From the NCBI GenBank assembly GCA_905147135.1, contig LR990044.1:17054122-17118121 (forward strand): 64,000 nt of DNA. Direction: 5' to 3'. This stretch comes from Blastobasis lacticolella. Taxonomy: Eukaryota; Arthropoda; Insecta; Lepidoptera; Blastobasidae. Position 1 is the stretch's first letter, and each line of letters opens with the position of its first letter. The translations under genes were made by a program, and so were the position numbers. Positions 1 to 11,031 of this stretch are shown here, one piece after another. A model generated the notes under the pieces. It worked only from the letters and a program-made list of their open reading frames with translations, ran no database searches and had not been told where the DNA came from.

Positions 1-479
1 TAAAGCAGAGGTGCGTCGATGGTAGTATGATTCTATTCATGAAACTATTTTATATGACGATGTATGATTATTACTACGAATAAATGAATATGAATATGAA
101 TATATATTTAATTTCCTACATAAGTAATAATTTTTCATTTAATGTTCCCCTTCGCAGTAGAAATTCGGTGAAAAAATATACCAACGATGCAGACTTTAAT
201 CGGTAAAATAAAGGTGTAAAATTTATTTATTGTGTAGGCTGTAGGACATTGGTATTTCTATCAATAATCAAAAAGGAAGGGATAGGAAAGTAGGTAGGAA
301 ACATGTCGTGATTAGTGATATGTTGGCCGCCCCAGACATACCAAACGGAGTTACCTATATTATTTTCAATAAAACATTCTTCACAACACAATATCCCTAA
401 AGTTCTCCATAACGCTGGCTCCACGATTAACAAAGCGAAGTATACCATAAACGGTCTTTTTCATAAAAATCGGTGTCAA
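1..479. other. AT-rich upstream DNA, no gene seen
   Basis: AT-rich sequence with short TATGAATA-type runs near 85-105. Open frames here are short and show no family motif, signal peptide or splice context. It may hold distal promoter sequence for the GC-rich block that begins near 480. Confidence 0.5.
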
Positions 480-715
480 TCACTTGGCAGAAAAAAAGTG
501 CGGGCCGGCGTGCTTGCTTTGCTTTTGTTCCCTTTCCCTTCCCCCGGTTTTTGCCATCCCTTTGTGCGACGCGTCAGTCGCCCGCGGGATCTCGCGTCGA
601 GTACGTGTCGGGACTTGTCGAAAGGAACCGAGGACCGAACTTTCCCGCGAAACTTGTCGATACCTAATTGTGGTTATTATTTCGTGCGTGCCCGTGGAGT
701 AGCGGACGTGATTCG
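480..715 (+). promoter_or_regulatory. Candidate promoter and untranslated first exon (of the LRR gene?)
   Basis: A block much richer in G, C and CpG than its AT-rich surroundings. It contains the arthropod initiator TCAGT at 574-578 (A at 576 as +1). A downstream-promoter-like ACGTGT lies at +28 to +33 and matches five of six consensus positions. The block ends in a strong splice donor, GTGAGTAA, with exon end at 715 and intron start at 716. This is what a TATA-less insect promoter with a short non-coding first exon looks like. The nearest + strand acceptor leading into a real coding exon is at 14518, so I infer it may serve the connectin-like gene through an intron of about 13.8 kb. The link to that gene is unproven. 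Confidence 0.4.
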
Positions 716-765
716 GTGAGTAACCTATAATCACACGTCAGTTGTTTTTCTCGAGTTTTGGTCGG

Positions 766-1990
766 AGGTTGTAGGTGATTTGCGAACTCGTGTGCCAAGG
801 TTCTATGTGGAACGTGTGGTCGTTATAGCTATAGGACGCGATTTTGAGTTTAAGGTGCATATTTTGTGAGGCTATGTATGATGAGTTAATACAGAGAATG
901 TAGAAGAAGAGACTTTGTAGGTGATTTGCGAACTCGTGTGCCAAGGTTCTACGTGCACCATGTGTATGTGATAGGTATAAGTGAGGTTATTGAGTTTAAG
1001 GTTCATATTTTTTGAGGCTTGGTGTGATGAGTACGGTACGGTAGAGAATGTAGAAAGAAGTGACTTTGTAGGTGATTTGCGAGCTCGTGTGCCATGGTTC
1101 TACGTGGACCGTGTGCATGTGATAGGTATAAAAGTGAGGTTATTGAGTTTAAGGTGCATATTTTTTGAGGCTTGTTATGATGAGTTAATACAGAGAATGT
1201 AGAAGAGGCTTTGTTGGTGATTTGCGAACTCGTGTGCCAAGATTCTACATGAACCGTGTGCATGTGAGAGGTATAAGTGAGGTTATTGAGTTTACGGTGC
1301 ATATTTTTGGAGGCTTGGTGTGATAAGTTAATACAGTAGTAGAAAATGTAGATAGAAGATACTTCCAATATCTAATTGACAATTTCATGATGTTAATTTC
1401 CAGAATAACTAAAAAACATCCTGTTTTAAAGTTGAGGATCTGGAGGTTCCTTTCGCTCAATTCTTTTCGGAAGAAAACAATTTTAAAAATATCACTGTTT
1501 TTTTAGTTTTAGTTGTAGGTAATTTGTGAATTCGTGTGTCAAGGTTCTACTCGTATGTGTAAAACATAGTTAGATGATGTGATTGAGTTATGCATATTAT
1601 TGAGGATTGGGGTGATGAGTTAGAGAATAGAGATCGTAGAACGAACGCTAGATTTGAACTAATATCTATACCTAAATAAATATAAAAGATAGATAGATAT
1701 TATTGTCTCGAGAATTTTTTACCTATATTGTATGTGAAGACCTCGAAGACGATAGAGGTCGCTTTCGCTGTATTCTTTTTGAAAGATATACAAATCAACA
1801 AAGACATTTTTTACTCAAGTTTTGGTTGTAGTTAGGTAGGTTCTAATTCGTGAATTCATGTGCCCAGGTTTTGGTATAGGTATGTGGTCGTGATAGGTTA
1901 TGTGATACCTATATGCAGACTCGGTTTGAAGTATTAGAGAGTAGCGAATTTAGGACAAAACGCTCGACTTTAGCCAATATCGATCTAATT
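766..1990. repeat. Tandem repeat, about 147-bp unit, with diverged outer copies
   Basis: The phrase TAGGTGATTTGCGAACTCGT begins near-identical units at about 769, 914, 1063 and 1209, so the period is about 147 bp. Each unit continues with a 'gtgccaaggttct' stretch, 'gagtttaaggtgcatatttt' and 'gatgagttaatacagagaatg'. Two more diverged copies start near 1513 and 1829. These are spaced about 315 bp and share extra sequence between them ('ctttcgct...ttctttt'), so an older, longer unit seems to have been shortened and amplified. The array starts about 50 bp after the strong donor at 715. Open frames inside it are only repeat translations. Confidence 0.8.
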
Positions 1991-3750
1991 TTATGTTACG
2001 TTACTATTAATTTATGATATAAAAACCCTGTTTTCACCTAAGCTGTTTTGCTCTATGGATTTTATTACCTGGATAAAACGTGTTTAGAGGAGGTCATGGT
2101 TCTTTCGTTTCTTGAAACCAAAAATACAAAATTTAGCACTCTTTTTCATTAAGTACATATTTCGGATGCGTGTAAAAGTGCTAATTAATTATGTACCTCT
2201 GAAATATAATTCTATTAAAATTATGTAATTAATAGTAAAACATACGAATAAATATAAAGCTACACAAGAACTGCAATATACCGTGATGGCTACAATACCT
2301 AGTTAAGAACTCATTCAAGAGGTACCTAGTTTTAGTTTGACCTATTTCTCTCACCAAAAGTACCACACTCGTCTACTCGCTGCTCTGTACAATAAGTCTT
2401 ATTGACACTACACAATATTATCCATTCCGTCAATTTTTCTCGTTTAATTGAAAACCTAAAAACAATAATTGTAATAACATAAATATGAGTCTGTGTAAGT
2501 TAACCTACACGACTTCAAATATAAATCAACTAACGAGTCAGGTAAAGCCTTAACTAATAATACCTGTTATGTAGGTCAGGTACCTGTCCGCAGAAAACCC
2601 TGTGATGATATTGTGTACTTTTGAAAACGGAATAATAATCCCCGAGAAGACGAGAAGAAAATATTAATAACACTAAACCCCTGGAAGGCTCGCGTATTTT
2701 CGTAGAGAAAATTCTTCGGACCTTTTTACATTTTTCTTGCCGAAAAGGGACGGGAGAGAAACGACAGTTTTTTTTTAATTTTCATTGTGAGTGGTCGAGG
2801 CAAGACGGGCTCAGCACCAATTAGTGTCAGTCCTTTATTAGTCGGCGGAAGCGGATCGGGTGGGGCCGGTTCATGAGCGCTAGCGGGAGCGATGTAAGAG
2901 CTAATGCGTGTTGGTTGTAGAGGTACTTTCATAAAAACACTAATACCACTGATACTTGCATTTGATATGGGATCTATAAAATAATTTAAATTAATAAGAG
3001 AAATTTAAATGGATATCTACTCAACGGTATTAGGGTAAAATAAACGCAATTTCGTTTTTTTTTCTGTTTATTGAAATTCACTAACAATTTATACACTAAT
3101 ACATAAATATGTAATATAGTACGATCACATTTATTATGACTAACAAACTTTGCTTAGTGTTAAATTACTTAAAAGTGACAGTTTAGTGCAACATTAATTT
3201 TATTGTTCATCGTTTCGTACGATACAATTTTACGTAGAATTTGACTTAATTGGCTATCAAATTGTCCCGTGTGGACGCAATAAGATTGATTATCAGATTG
3301 TGTCGTAGAGTACCTAATAATTCAAAATCAAACGAATGTTACGATTATTTATTTGAATAACTTTCACGCAATGTCAACATGATCAGATTGGCTGGTAAGG
3401 GTTCCTGGCGTGATTTCAATCACGCCAATCAATGAATTACTAACTTTTCCCGCGACTTCATCCGCATAAAAATCGGTTACACCCCGTTCCCGTACAAAAA
3501 TTCATCAGAATCTATTTGGTGGTAACTGCACGAAAAATTTACAAACATCCATCTAAGAATCCATTCGCTGTAATTATATAACTTGAACCATACTTTTTAT
3601 AGTTTGGAGCTAAAATAACACTATCTCCTCGTTGTATAAACGTTAAGTAATATGAGGAATAAGTATTCGCTGTTGGTCTAGGATTCTATGATTCTATACT
3701 TTTAACATAACCTTTTAATATTGTGGAAAGACTCATTACTGACCCGGGTT
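1991..3750. other. AT-rich stretch with one GC-rich patch, no gene supported
   Basis: Mostly AT-rich. At 2690-2935 base composition rises and a 68-codon - strand frame (2932-2726) begins MKVPLQPTRISSYIAPASAH and is proline-rich. No acceptor, donor or recognisable domain supports it as an exon. It also contains a TCAGT at about 2827. I leave it unassigned. Confidence 0.4.
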
Positions 3751-3754
3751 TATC

Positions 3755-3870
3755 ATCATATCAGCCGAATGATGCCCACAGCTGGGCATAAGCCTCCTCC
3801 AGAGATCTTCACAAAGGCCGGTCCTGTGCTTCCGCATCTAGCTTGTTGCGATCTTTACCAGCGGTCCTAT
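3755..3870 (-). mobile_element. 5'-truncated RTE LINE, 3' end only
   Basis: On the - strand this reads as the last codons of an RTE-type endonuclease/reverse transcriptase ('gatgcggaagcacagga...gaggcttatgcccagctgtggg') followed by 'gctgatatgatgata'. The same 3' end occurs at 20480-20598 and 52255-52385, and degenerate at 6800-6882. Only the final 110 bp were inserted, which is typical 5' truncation. Confidence 0.75.
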
Positions 3871-4844
3871 TTTTGAATCACTCGCAATCTACACGAGCGC
3901 TCGCCTTCTAATGCTAGTCTTTTTTATCTCTAGCAACTTACCACGAGTGTGAAAGACGTAGGCAGCGCACGCAAGCTGACTATACCTATACGTTAAACAA
4001 TGACACTAGTGTTTCTAAGACTAACAGTTTTGCAGTTATAATCTGTCCAAACTGACTTGTTTTATTTGGTTAAGGAAATTATGTATTTCAATGGATAATG
4101 TGCAGCAGTATTCGTTGAAATTCACATTCTATGTGTTTCTTATATAATTCAAGATATCTATACACAATATACGTAGCGTGATTCATGCGGCAAGTCGTCA
4201 TTTTGGGCATTGTTTGTTCACCAAATAAGACAAGTCAGTTTAAACAGATCATACGTTCCAATTTTGTGACGTGATACTCATATTGTGTGATTTTAAAGAC
4301 GTTTCACGTCAAAATCTTTATTTATTATGGACCTTGTGAGCGCATTGTTCTACCCTATAAACTTTCGTCACTCTATCTATTGTTGAGAACCGCATTAAAA
4401 TTGGTTGCGTAGCTTAAAAGATCTTAGCGTATACATACATATTGTTTTATACTAGGTATGTATAGATGTTAGTAACAGTCACAGAGTAACATTTAACGAA
4501 CGACATGCCGTAAATTGGGGTTACTATGACTTTGCGGGTAACTTTGAGAGTTTTAGGGGATAAACTGACGTAGAACGTTGTTGTGTGTTTGATCTTCAAT
4601 TCCACGCAATACAAGGATTTAGTGAAGGCGACAAGACAGGAAGAGACTCTATTCACTATGCTCTACTGATGTATCTAATAATAGATTGACAATTCCGAAA
4701 AAAAATAGTTTTGGCGCTTGCTTTAATAATACATTTTACCTCCAATTTGCTCTACTTGTTTTAATGATAGAGCGAATTGAACTGTTTTTGTCCTATTTTC
4801 TCATATAGTTGTAAAGATAGAACTAATTCCATTGCGTTCCATCC
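3871..4844. other. No feature seen
   Basis: AT-rich sequence with only short, unsupported open frames. Confidence 0.5.
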
Positions 4845-4922
4845 ATTGTCTATAGGCGGCGGTGACCACTTTCCATCAGGCCCGCATGCCTGTTTGTCTG
4901 CCGGATAATATAAAAAAAAAAT
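4845..4922 (+). mobile_element. LINE 3' tail fragment
   Basis: Carries 'ggtgaccactttccatcagg' followed by a short AT-rich stretch and a run of nine A. The same phrase with a poly(A) end occurs at about 37800-37875, with relatives at 38915-38985 and 50360-50470. I read it as the 3' end of a poly(A)-type LINE. Confidence 0.5.
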
Positions 4923-5001
4923 TGGATGTGTCATTGTATCATTTTCGGACAACTAGTCACTAAGATAGTAGGTACTAAGTAGTACTAAGACACAGAACCT
5001 C

Positions 5002-5174
5002 TTGTCCACCACCATCGTCACCGAGAACGGGGTTATTACGACCAATTTAAAAAAATATGTTCTGTCGCGTGACGGCGTGTGATCATAGTAAATGTATACA
5101 TCGCTACTTCGACGCCGTCATCTCGTTCTCCGTCCGACGTCCTCCGACGTCCCGGTGACGGTGGTGGTGGACAA
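5002..5174. repeat. Imperfect inverted repeat, 24-bp arms
   Basis: 5002-5025 and 5151-5174 are inverted complements with two mismatches (TTGTCCACCACC / GGTGGTGGACAA at the outer ends). The 125-bp centre is GC-rich, with repeated 'gacgtcctccgacgtcc'. It may be a small foldback element. No flanking duplication was found. Confidence 0.5.
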
Positions 5175-5704
5175 TCGCCCTAAGAAACTTCTACTTTTGT
5201 CATTGTCAAAGCGGATCCCCTTGGTCAACGTCGTTTATATGAGGAGGCACACATAAGGAGTGGCAGGCTCACTGCGGTGCTTAAGTACCTAAAACACATC
5301 CGTAAAATATTATGTTAGTCATTTTACATCAGAAAAGGAAAAATAAAACTCGGTTGGGAACAAGAAAAGTAAATAGGAAACATTGCTAGGGCTTCACGAC
5401 GCCGGTATTTTTAGGTTTGTTTACAATGTTGAAATCGACCCCTTTCACTGGTTTCCGTGTACTTCAAAACTTTGGAAACTCACAGTTACCTTGAGTTTAG
5501 TTTGTATAGCTTCTTGAAATTCTAAGAAGACGGATATTGTTTCTAATGGTACACGTTTTACAAGGTGGTTTAAGTTACTTTATGTACAATTTTCTTTAAA
5601 ATAATCTTATACGAATTGTCATTAACGCTAAGTAAATATGGGGAAATTACAAAAAATGTTTGCTTCTCAATTAGATGTCCGCGGCCACTTAAGGTGACTA
5701 AATG

Positions 5705-5870
5705 TCAGGTCAGGTTCCCCTGGTAGCAGGGTCACGGATCTCAGATCGGAGTCTCTCCAGTGTTATTATCCATATTAGCCATATTAGCCACGGTCAGGAC
5801 CGCAGGCCCTCGTACACGAGAGCACAACCGGGACATTAACGCCGAGATGTCCGCGGCCACGATTTTATGT
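5705..5870 (+). mobile_element. tRNA-SINE body and tail, head missing
   Basis: Shares 'caggttcccctggtagcagg', 'gtcacgg' and the tail 'accgggacattaacgcc' with the SINE at 17991-18333. The tRNA-like head is absent, so the copy is 5'-truncated. Its tail is one of the clearest matches to the RTE 3' end at 24640-24704. Confidence 0.75.
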
Positions 5871-5965
5871 GGCTCATGCACTTTTGGAAAACACTTGATA
5901 TAATTGTCATACAAAGAGACCTCTTGTACTGTCCCCGTCTTCCCCACCAGGGGAAACCCTAACAC

Positions 5966-6799
5966 GAAGTCACGGACTTAAAGGTGAAAATAGTAATAGT
6001 TTCATAAGATAAAAGCTAGACCAATAACCTGGGAAATTACCCATCTATCGCTGTAGTTCTTTGCCACGCAGAAGTTGAAACGTTGGGAATAAATGGTGGA
6101 CAATTACCAGCTAACCAATTATCTCTAATCTATAGAAGTATTGCAACTCTCTTTCTCTTTGGGTTGTCAAAAGTTACCATGAACTGTGGCAATTTCAGCC
6201 ATACACAACTGCACAGACAGAGCTAATAATTCCATAAAAAGTTTGCCATTATTGCTCTGAAACATGTTCGATTCGCTTCGCGAAGTTGTAGTTAACTTGT
6301 TATAACTTCGCTTGCTCGTTTCTGTGGTAAATTGATGCGTACATCGACATTCCTGCTAAATTGAGCGGAATTTCTCCTTTATATAAAGGTCAAGAGATTT
6401 ATCATTTTGCAAGAAAAATATATGTTTCAAGACAGAATGCTTTTTGTTTAGTTTTACCATGCAAGATTAATGGCTATAGTCAAACTCGGAATAAAAGTCC
6501 CCAGCTTTTATACAAAATTTTAGTTTATATTCGAAGTAATTTAAAGAAATTCAACATTTTTTTTAAATCTATTCTTTGGCTTTCGCATTTACTATTTTTC
6601 CTAAGCTGTAAAACCTCGCTTTTTACAAAGTGACATGATCCTAATTCTACTACAGGATATTATAACTCCTTTACGGATCAAGGAGCTTACGAATATCAAA
6701 ATATACGAGTTATTAATGTGTTCACTTAGTAGACTGATTTTTACAGCCCAATGAGGTGAAGATTTCGGTTTAACATTAATTTCTACTTAATACCTTTCT
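5966..6799. other. No feature seen
   Basis: AT-rich. A 90-codon + frame at 6361-6633 is lysine/phenylalanine-rich noise without motifs. Confidence 0.45.
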
Positions 6800-6882
6800 T
6801 TGGATGCGGACGGCACAGCATCAGCCTTTGTGAAGATATCTGGGGAAGGACATATTTCGACTGATATGAAGATGATAACCTA
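6800..6882 (+). mobile_element. Degenerate RTE 3' end
   Basis: 'ggatgcggacggcacagcat', 'tttgtgaagatatctgggg' and 'gactgatatgaagatgataa' follow the same order as the better preserved RTE 3' ends at 20500-20598 and 52280-52385. It is an old, mutated, 5'-truncated copy. Confidence 0.6.
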
Positions 6883-7499
6883 TCCCTTCTTAAGAAAATG
6901 CGTTTTAAAGTGTCCGACCAAACAACAATGTATTTCCATTTTATCTTTAGTTATTCAGAGGTTCTGAACCCTCAAACTTACTATTTCACGAATCGACTCA
7001 AAAACTCAACCATAGGCAACTTTAAACTAACTTCGACATAACTTTGCAGATAAACTCAATGTATTAATTTTCTTAATGGGAAAATATTCCTTCGCAGAAA
7101 CCTTTTTAGGGCGAAACATTGTAAGTGAAATCTGAATAAGAGATAACGAATGCTTGGTATTTAATTCACAGCGGCATTGACTTGAGAACCGCGTTGGAAA
7201 GGGCCCTTTTTCTCTTATATTATCAATCATTGAAATTAATTTCAAATAGGGAAATGCGGGAGTTAATCTCATTAACAAATTAGGAGTCGATGAATGCTGT
7301 TTTATTTTTTATTTTCTTTAGATGGACTATACTAACGAATGACGACAATATTGATTGACCAAAGTAAAAAGTGGTCTATATTGAGTTAATTTGCTTTCTA
7401 CTATTACTTTTGAAGAAAGTAATACTTGCTCTCCTCTAATTTAAGGAAGTTTGTTACTTAGTTTTCTATTCCAAACCGTCGTCTCAAGTCTTCGTCAAC

Positions 7500-7803
7500 A
7501 ATAAATAAATATGCTGGGACAATTCACACAGCGCCATCTAGGCACAAAGTAAACAAAGCTTGTGTTATGGGTGCTAGACAACTGATAAACTACTTATAAA
7601 CTTTGAAATTACTTTCAATTATACACACATGGCACATCTCAGTCTGCCACGCAATGAATTTTAATTTGGTGTTACATGTTATACATAACACCTAGACCCA
7701 TAACAGAAATTAAAATTCATTTTTCAATTTCTGCTCGGCCGGGAATCGAGCCCGAGACTTCTTGCGTGGCAGACTGCCATGTAAACCACTGAACCACTGA
7801 GGT
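7500..7803 (-). mobile_element. tRNA-headed SINE, second family
   Basis: On the - strand it begins with a tRNA-like head ('gtggttcagtggtttacatg' as A-box region; 'gctcgattcccggcc' as B-box region). It continues with 'gaattttaatttctgt' and ends with a 3' half containing 'caagctttgtttactttg' and 'agatggcgctgtgtgaat'. Related copies lie at 25321-25556, 21510-21612 (3' half only) and 45060-45865 (split). The head is too diverged and embedded to be a functional tRNA gene. Confidence 0.75.
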
Positions 7804-8039
7804 TGTCAGACATTATTCAATATTAATATAGCAATATTATTTTTAAATTAGAAGCACGCGATTGGCCGTGAGGTGTCCGGGACAGTTTCTACATGGGCGT
7901 GTGATCAATAGTAGTACCAACCCTTTCCACGGCAGTCGCCTAATGTATTGGAAGCGGACTATCAAGGTCTAGAACCTCCGGATCGTAAAGTGTACGTATT
8001 GTACGGAACGTTTTATTTTGTATTTGAAAATTTAAACAT

Positions 8040-8175
8040 TATATAAAACGAAGTCGCTTCCCGCTACCTGTCGCTCGAGTACGCTTAGATGTTTTTAAAA
8101 TACGCAACAAGATTTTAATGCGCTTTTCAACCAGTTAGATTAGATAACACGCGAACGAAGTCGTGGCATTCCCTC
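8040..8175 (+). mobile_element. Helitron fragment
   Basis: 'tataaaacgaagtcgcttcc', 'acgcaacaagattttaatgc' and 'cgaacgaagtcg' match the 5' part, middle and 3' part of the Helitron at 40291-40486. No clean CTAG end is visible, so both ends are decayed. Confidence 0.6.
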
Positions 8176-8284
8176 TACTATATAACCTTTAGTTACAAAG
8201 TTATGCTCTAGGTGCTATATTAGGTCGGTATTCATTTATAGGCTGTTGGCATATTACATTTTTAATTGTAAGTTAATTGTACAG

Positions 8285-8430
8285 GTATAATTTTATTTTA
8301 TTTTATTTTCTTTATTAAGGAAAACATACAGCTTTATATTCATATCATTACAACGCTCGTACGTACACTTAAGCCAATTAAGTTTCCACTTAAATATTTT
8401 ATACTTAATTAAAATAAATACCATCATACG
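8285..8430 (-). mobile_element. LINE 3' tail (AAAATAAAAT-type)
   Basis: A run of TTTTA repeats followed by 'ctttattaaggaaaacata'. On the - strand this is the 3' end and tail of a CR1/jockey-type LINE, like those at 9240, 26883, 38003 and 50485. Confidence 0.45.
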
Positions 8431-9239
8431 AATACAAACATAACTATCATGCCATATCATAGCAACAACATTGATTGATTTAAAAAGGCGTGGTATAATT
8501 TAATTATAACCCTTAATATCCCTTTCCGTGACCGTTTCACCACGGAATACTGCTACTAGTGGTTGATTTTCTTTATTTTATTGTGTTTGTTTTTGTACCT
8601 ACACAAATCGTTAGAGAATATAATTTTTATTGCATTTAATTTATAATTCTGCTCATGACATGACATTCGCTCGCTGTTTACACACATGAAATCTTACTGT
8701 TCACGCATTCAATAATTTGCTAGCAATTTTTTTGCTATTTAGTTAAAATCGTTATCAAAGCAAATCAATAAGTACCTAAAGGTGTAGCTATAAACTATGT
8801 CGTCGATATAACTCACTAGAACAATTACAATTGCACGGTTTTTCAACAGCGACCGTTCACTTTGGGTGTTTCCAATGTAAATAAAACCATTGTTTAATTA
8901 TTTCTTTAAGTAGATGTCAATTTATTAAATATAGATATCAAAAGAATTTTCATTATCCAAATTAAAATTAAGAACTAAATATCCGTACAACTTCGTAAAA
9001 CTTAAACTAGAGGTATAACCCACACTTGCCATTCCCGGCGCAAAGATGCCCATAATACTAGCAGTGTTACCACGCTGAATGCCGATGGACATCCTCTGCA
9101 TCAGGAATGACCCAGAGCGAGGCATAATGAAATATTGAATCTCTCATGCCGAAAATAAAAATAGAAAACTGTTCGACTCGTGCGTGGCGAGCGATTAAAA
9201 ACTAGAGCCCCAGTCCGATTTCACTAGTGTTATTAAATT

Positions 9240-9345
9240 AAGTAAGTAAGTAAAAACTCTTTATTGCACACACAAAAGTAAAAGATAGATAGAAGAAAAA
9301 AATCCTTATCGCTTTAAGCAATCTCTTCTAGACAACCTGTGGGAA
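9240..9345 (-). mobile_element. LINE 3' end fragment
   Basis: 'aagtaagtaagtaaaaactctttattgcac' matches the start of the longer copy at 50485 ('aataacgctttattgcac') and includes 'cttatcgctttaagc', as that copy has 'cttatcgcttaatgc'. It is the 3' end of a CR1-type LINE lying on the - strand. Confidence 0.6.
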
Positions 9346-9365
9346 GAATTTGAATTATTCATTCC

Positions 9366-9548
9366 AATCTGGTCAGGTTCCCTTGGTAGCAGGGTCACAG
9401 AGGTCAGATGGCAGTCGCTCCACTGTAATTATCTGATCTGCCAAATTCTGGATCATGGTCAAGGCGGACCCAGGGTCCTCGTGCGCGAGTGCATTACCTC
9501 CCGGCTTCCAGAACATAATGTCTCTGTTAAAGCCAAGATGATTTTTTA
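9366..9548 (+). mobile_element. tRNA-SINE body and tail, head missing
   Basis: Same body as 17991-18333: 'ggtcaggttcccttggtagc', 'agatggcagtcgctccactg', 'ggatcatggtcaaggcggac', then 'gccaagatgatt' at the 3' end. It is 5'-truncated and carries an extra short insertion in the tail. Confidence 0.8.
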
Positions 9549-10795
9549 AATTATTTCACGGGAAGACATGTTCTGGCATCCTTACAATGTCACGAAAAGT
9601 TCTAATTGAAAATGGCTATGGCCTCACTTTACTGTCACGAAGGAAACGTAAACGGAGCACAATAACCAAAAACTTTTGTTGTTTATCTTATAATAATTTG
9701 CGCCCGTACCGATATTAAATGTCCCTTCAACAAATATGAGACTGTTTGTTGTAATACTCATATGCGACTCTTATAATTGAAAAAGTTTTTGATCTTATAT
9801 CTCGTATTCCCTGAAATACGTCACTTATTCATTCATTCCTTTAATTAAGTTCAAAATGTTTGATTCGTTACCTGCGTATAGTTATTGTGTATTTCTCGAT
9901 AAAAATCTTTGAGTCGCAAAATCTGGGCATTTAAACTTTAATTACTTTATCGACAAATATGCTCTTGATTATGTAGCTATTTACAATAGCTTTGAACATA
10001 ATATTATAAAATATAATTTACTTGTTTCTAATATTCAAATATGCTGTAAGTTTACGACTAACGGATTAAGATTCTCAGACTTTTAAGTCTGAAAATCTGG
10101 GCATTGAAAGTCTAATTAATCCAATTTAATCGTTCAGTGAATAAAACGTAAAATGTTAATTAAGTCACTGAAAGTTAGACAGTTTTTGTGACGTCACTCC
10201 TAAAAATCGTGAACAAGGCCCACAGTGTGACAAGGATCCTAATGAACGCAAGGGGGTGTTAGTTTCTTTGTTCTCAACATTAATCAAGCAAAATCGACGT
10301 CTCCAACATTGCGTCGAAATTCTTAGTGACATTTCTACTGTTGAGTTCAAAACCAAGATTACGTTGCTAAGGAACAGCTACTGTTGATATTATGCTGATA
10401 TTATGTTCAACATATCGAGACTAACCCGCAGGCTACATGAAACGGAGTACATAATATATTGTTAGGTAAAAACTTGGACAAAAATCCATTTCTACCTCTT
10501 AGGGCCATGATTTTAACAAGAGCACTTTATTGCGACTTCGCCAAAAAGGCCGCCAAACCAGGAATATCTAGTAATATTAGACTTTGTGATCGAAATCAAC
10601 AAGTAAGCGACCTGATTTTGAATGAATAAGACGTCAATTTTTAGCTACTATCTTGTTGTATACAGACGTCTACATTATTCAATCAATTTTGCTTACTTGT
10701 TGATTTCGAACAATCTTATAATTTCCCAAGTCGCTTAACTTTTTAGGCAGAGTCTATCGGTCTTGACTACGGACGTGACAATTCTAACCATTAGG
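9549..10795. other. Non-coding, no feature seen
   Basis: AT-rich. 'tcagacttttaagtctgaa' (about 10075-10093) is a small palindrome. Open frames are short and unsupported. Confidence 0.45.
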
Positions 10796-10796
10796 T

Positions 10797-11031
10797 AAAG
10801 GAGGCTATGGTTCATATCGTCAAACATCTTAGGCGTGGAACTGGACCAAGTTTTCGATTTCCTCCAACGCTCACCAAATATCCAAGCAACCTACTTCGAA
10901 ACGGAGCAAAATTCAATATTCTTCTCCCGCACAAACGTTATTGATACTTTACCCCAAGCTCCACTGTACATTTTAAAGTATTTCCTAGAAACTTCACATT
11001 TAATAACGAAATTCTTAACGAGTCCAGGTAA
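10797..11031 (+). CDS. Candidate orphan exon, unknown product
   Basis: A + frame opens after a stop near 10796. It reads through LWFISSNILGVELDQVFDFL, then NIQATYFETEQNSIFFSRTN, and ends ...ITKFLTSPG at a plausible donor (GTAATA, exon end 11031). Third codon positions are enriched in C, as in the LRR exon and unlike the surrounding DNA, so it looks translated rather than random. A possible acceptor is 'catcttag' before 10833. I do not recognise the family. It sits in the putative long first intron of the LRR gene, but no phase-compatible partner exon was found. It could be part of another gene, an unannotated alternative exon, or a fragment of a protein-coding transposon. Confidence 0.25.

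Noticed and set aside
5741..5965. 74-codon - strand protein
   Set aside because: The frame lies across a SINE body and tail.
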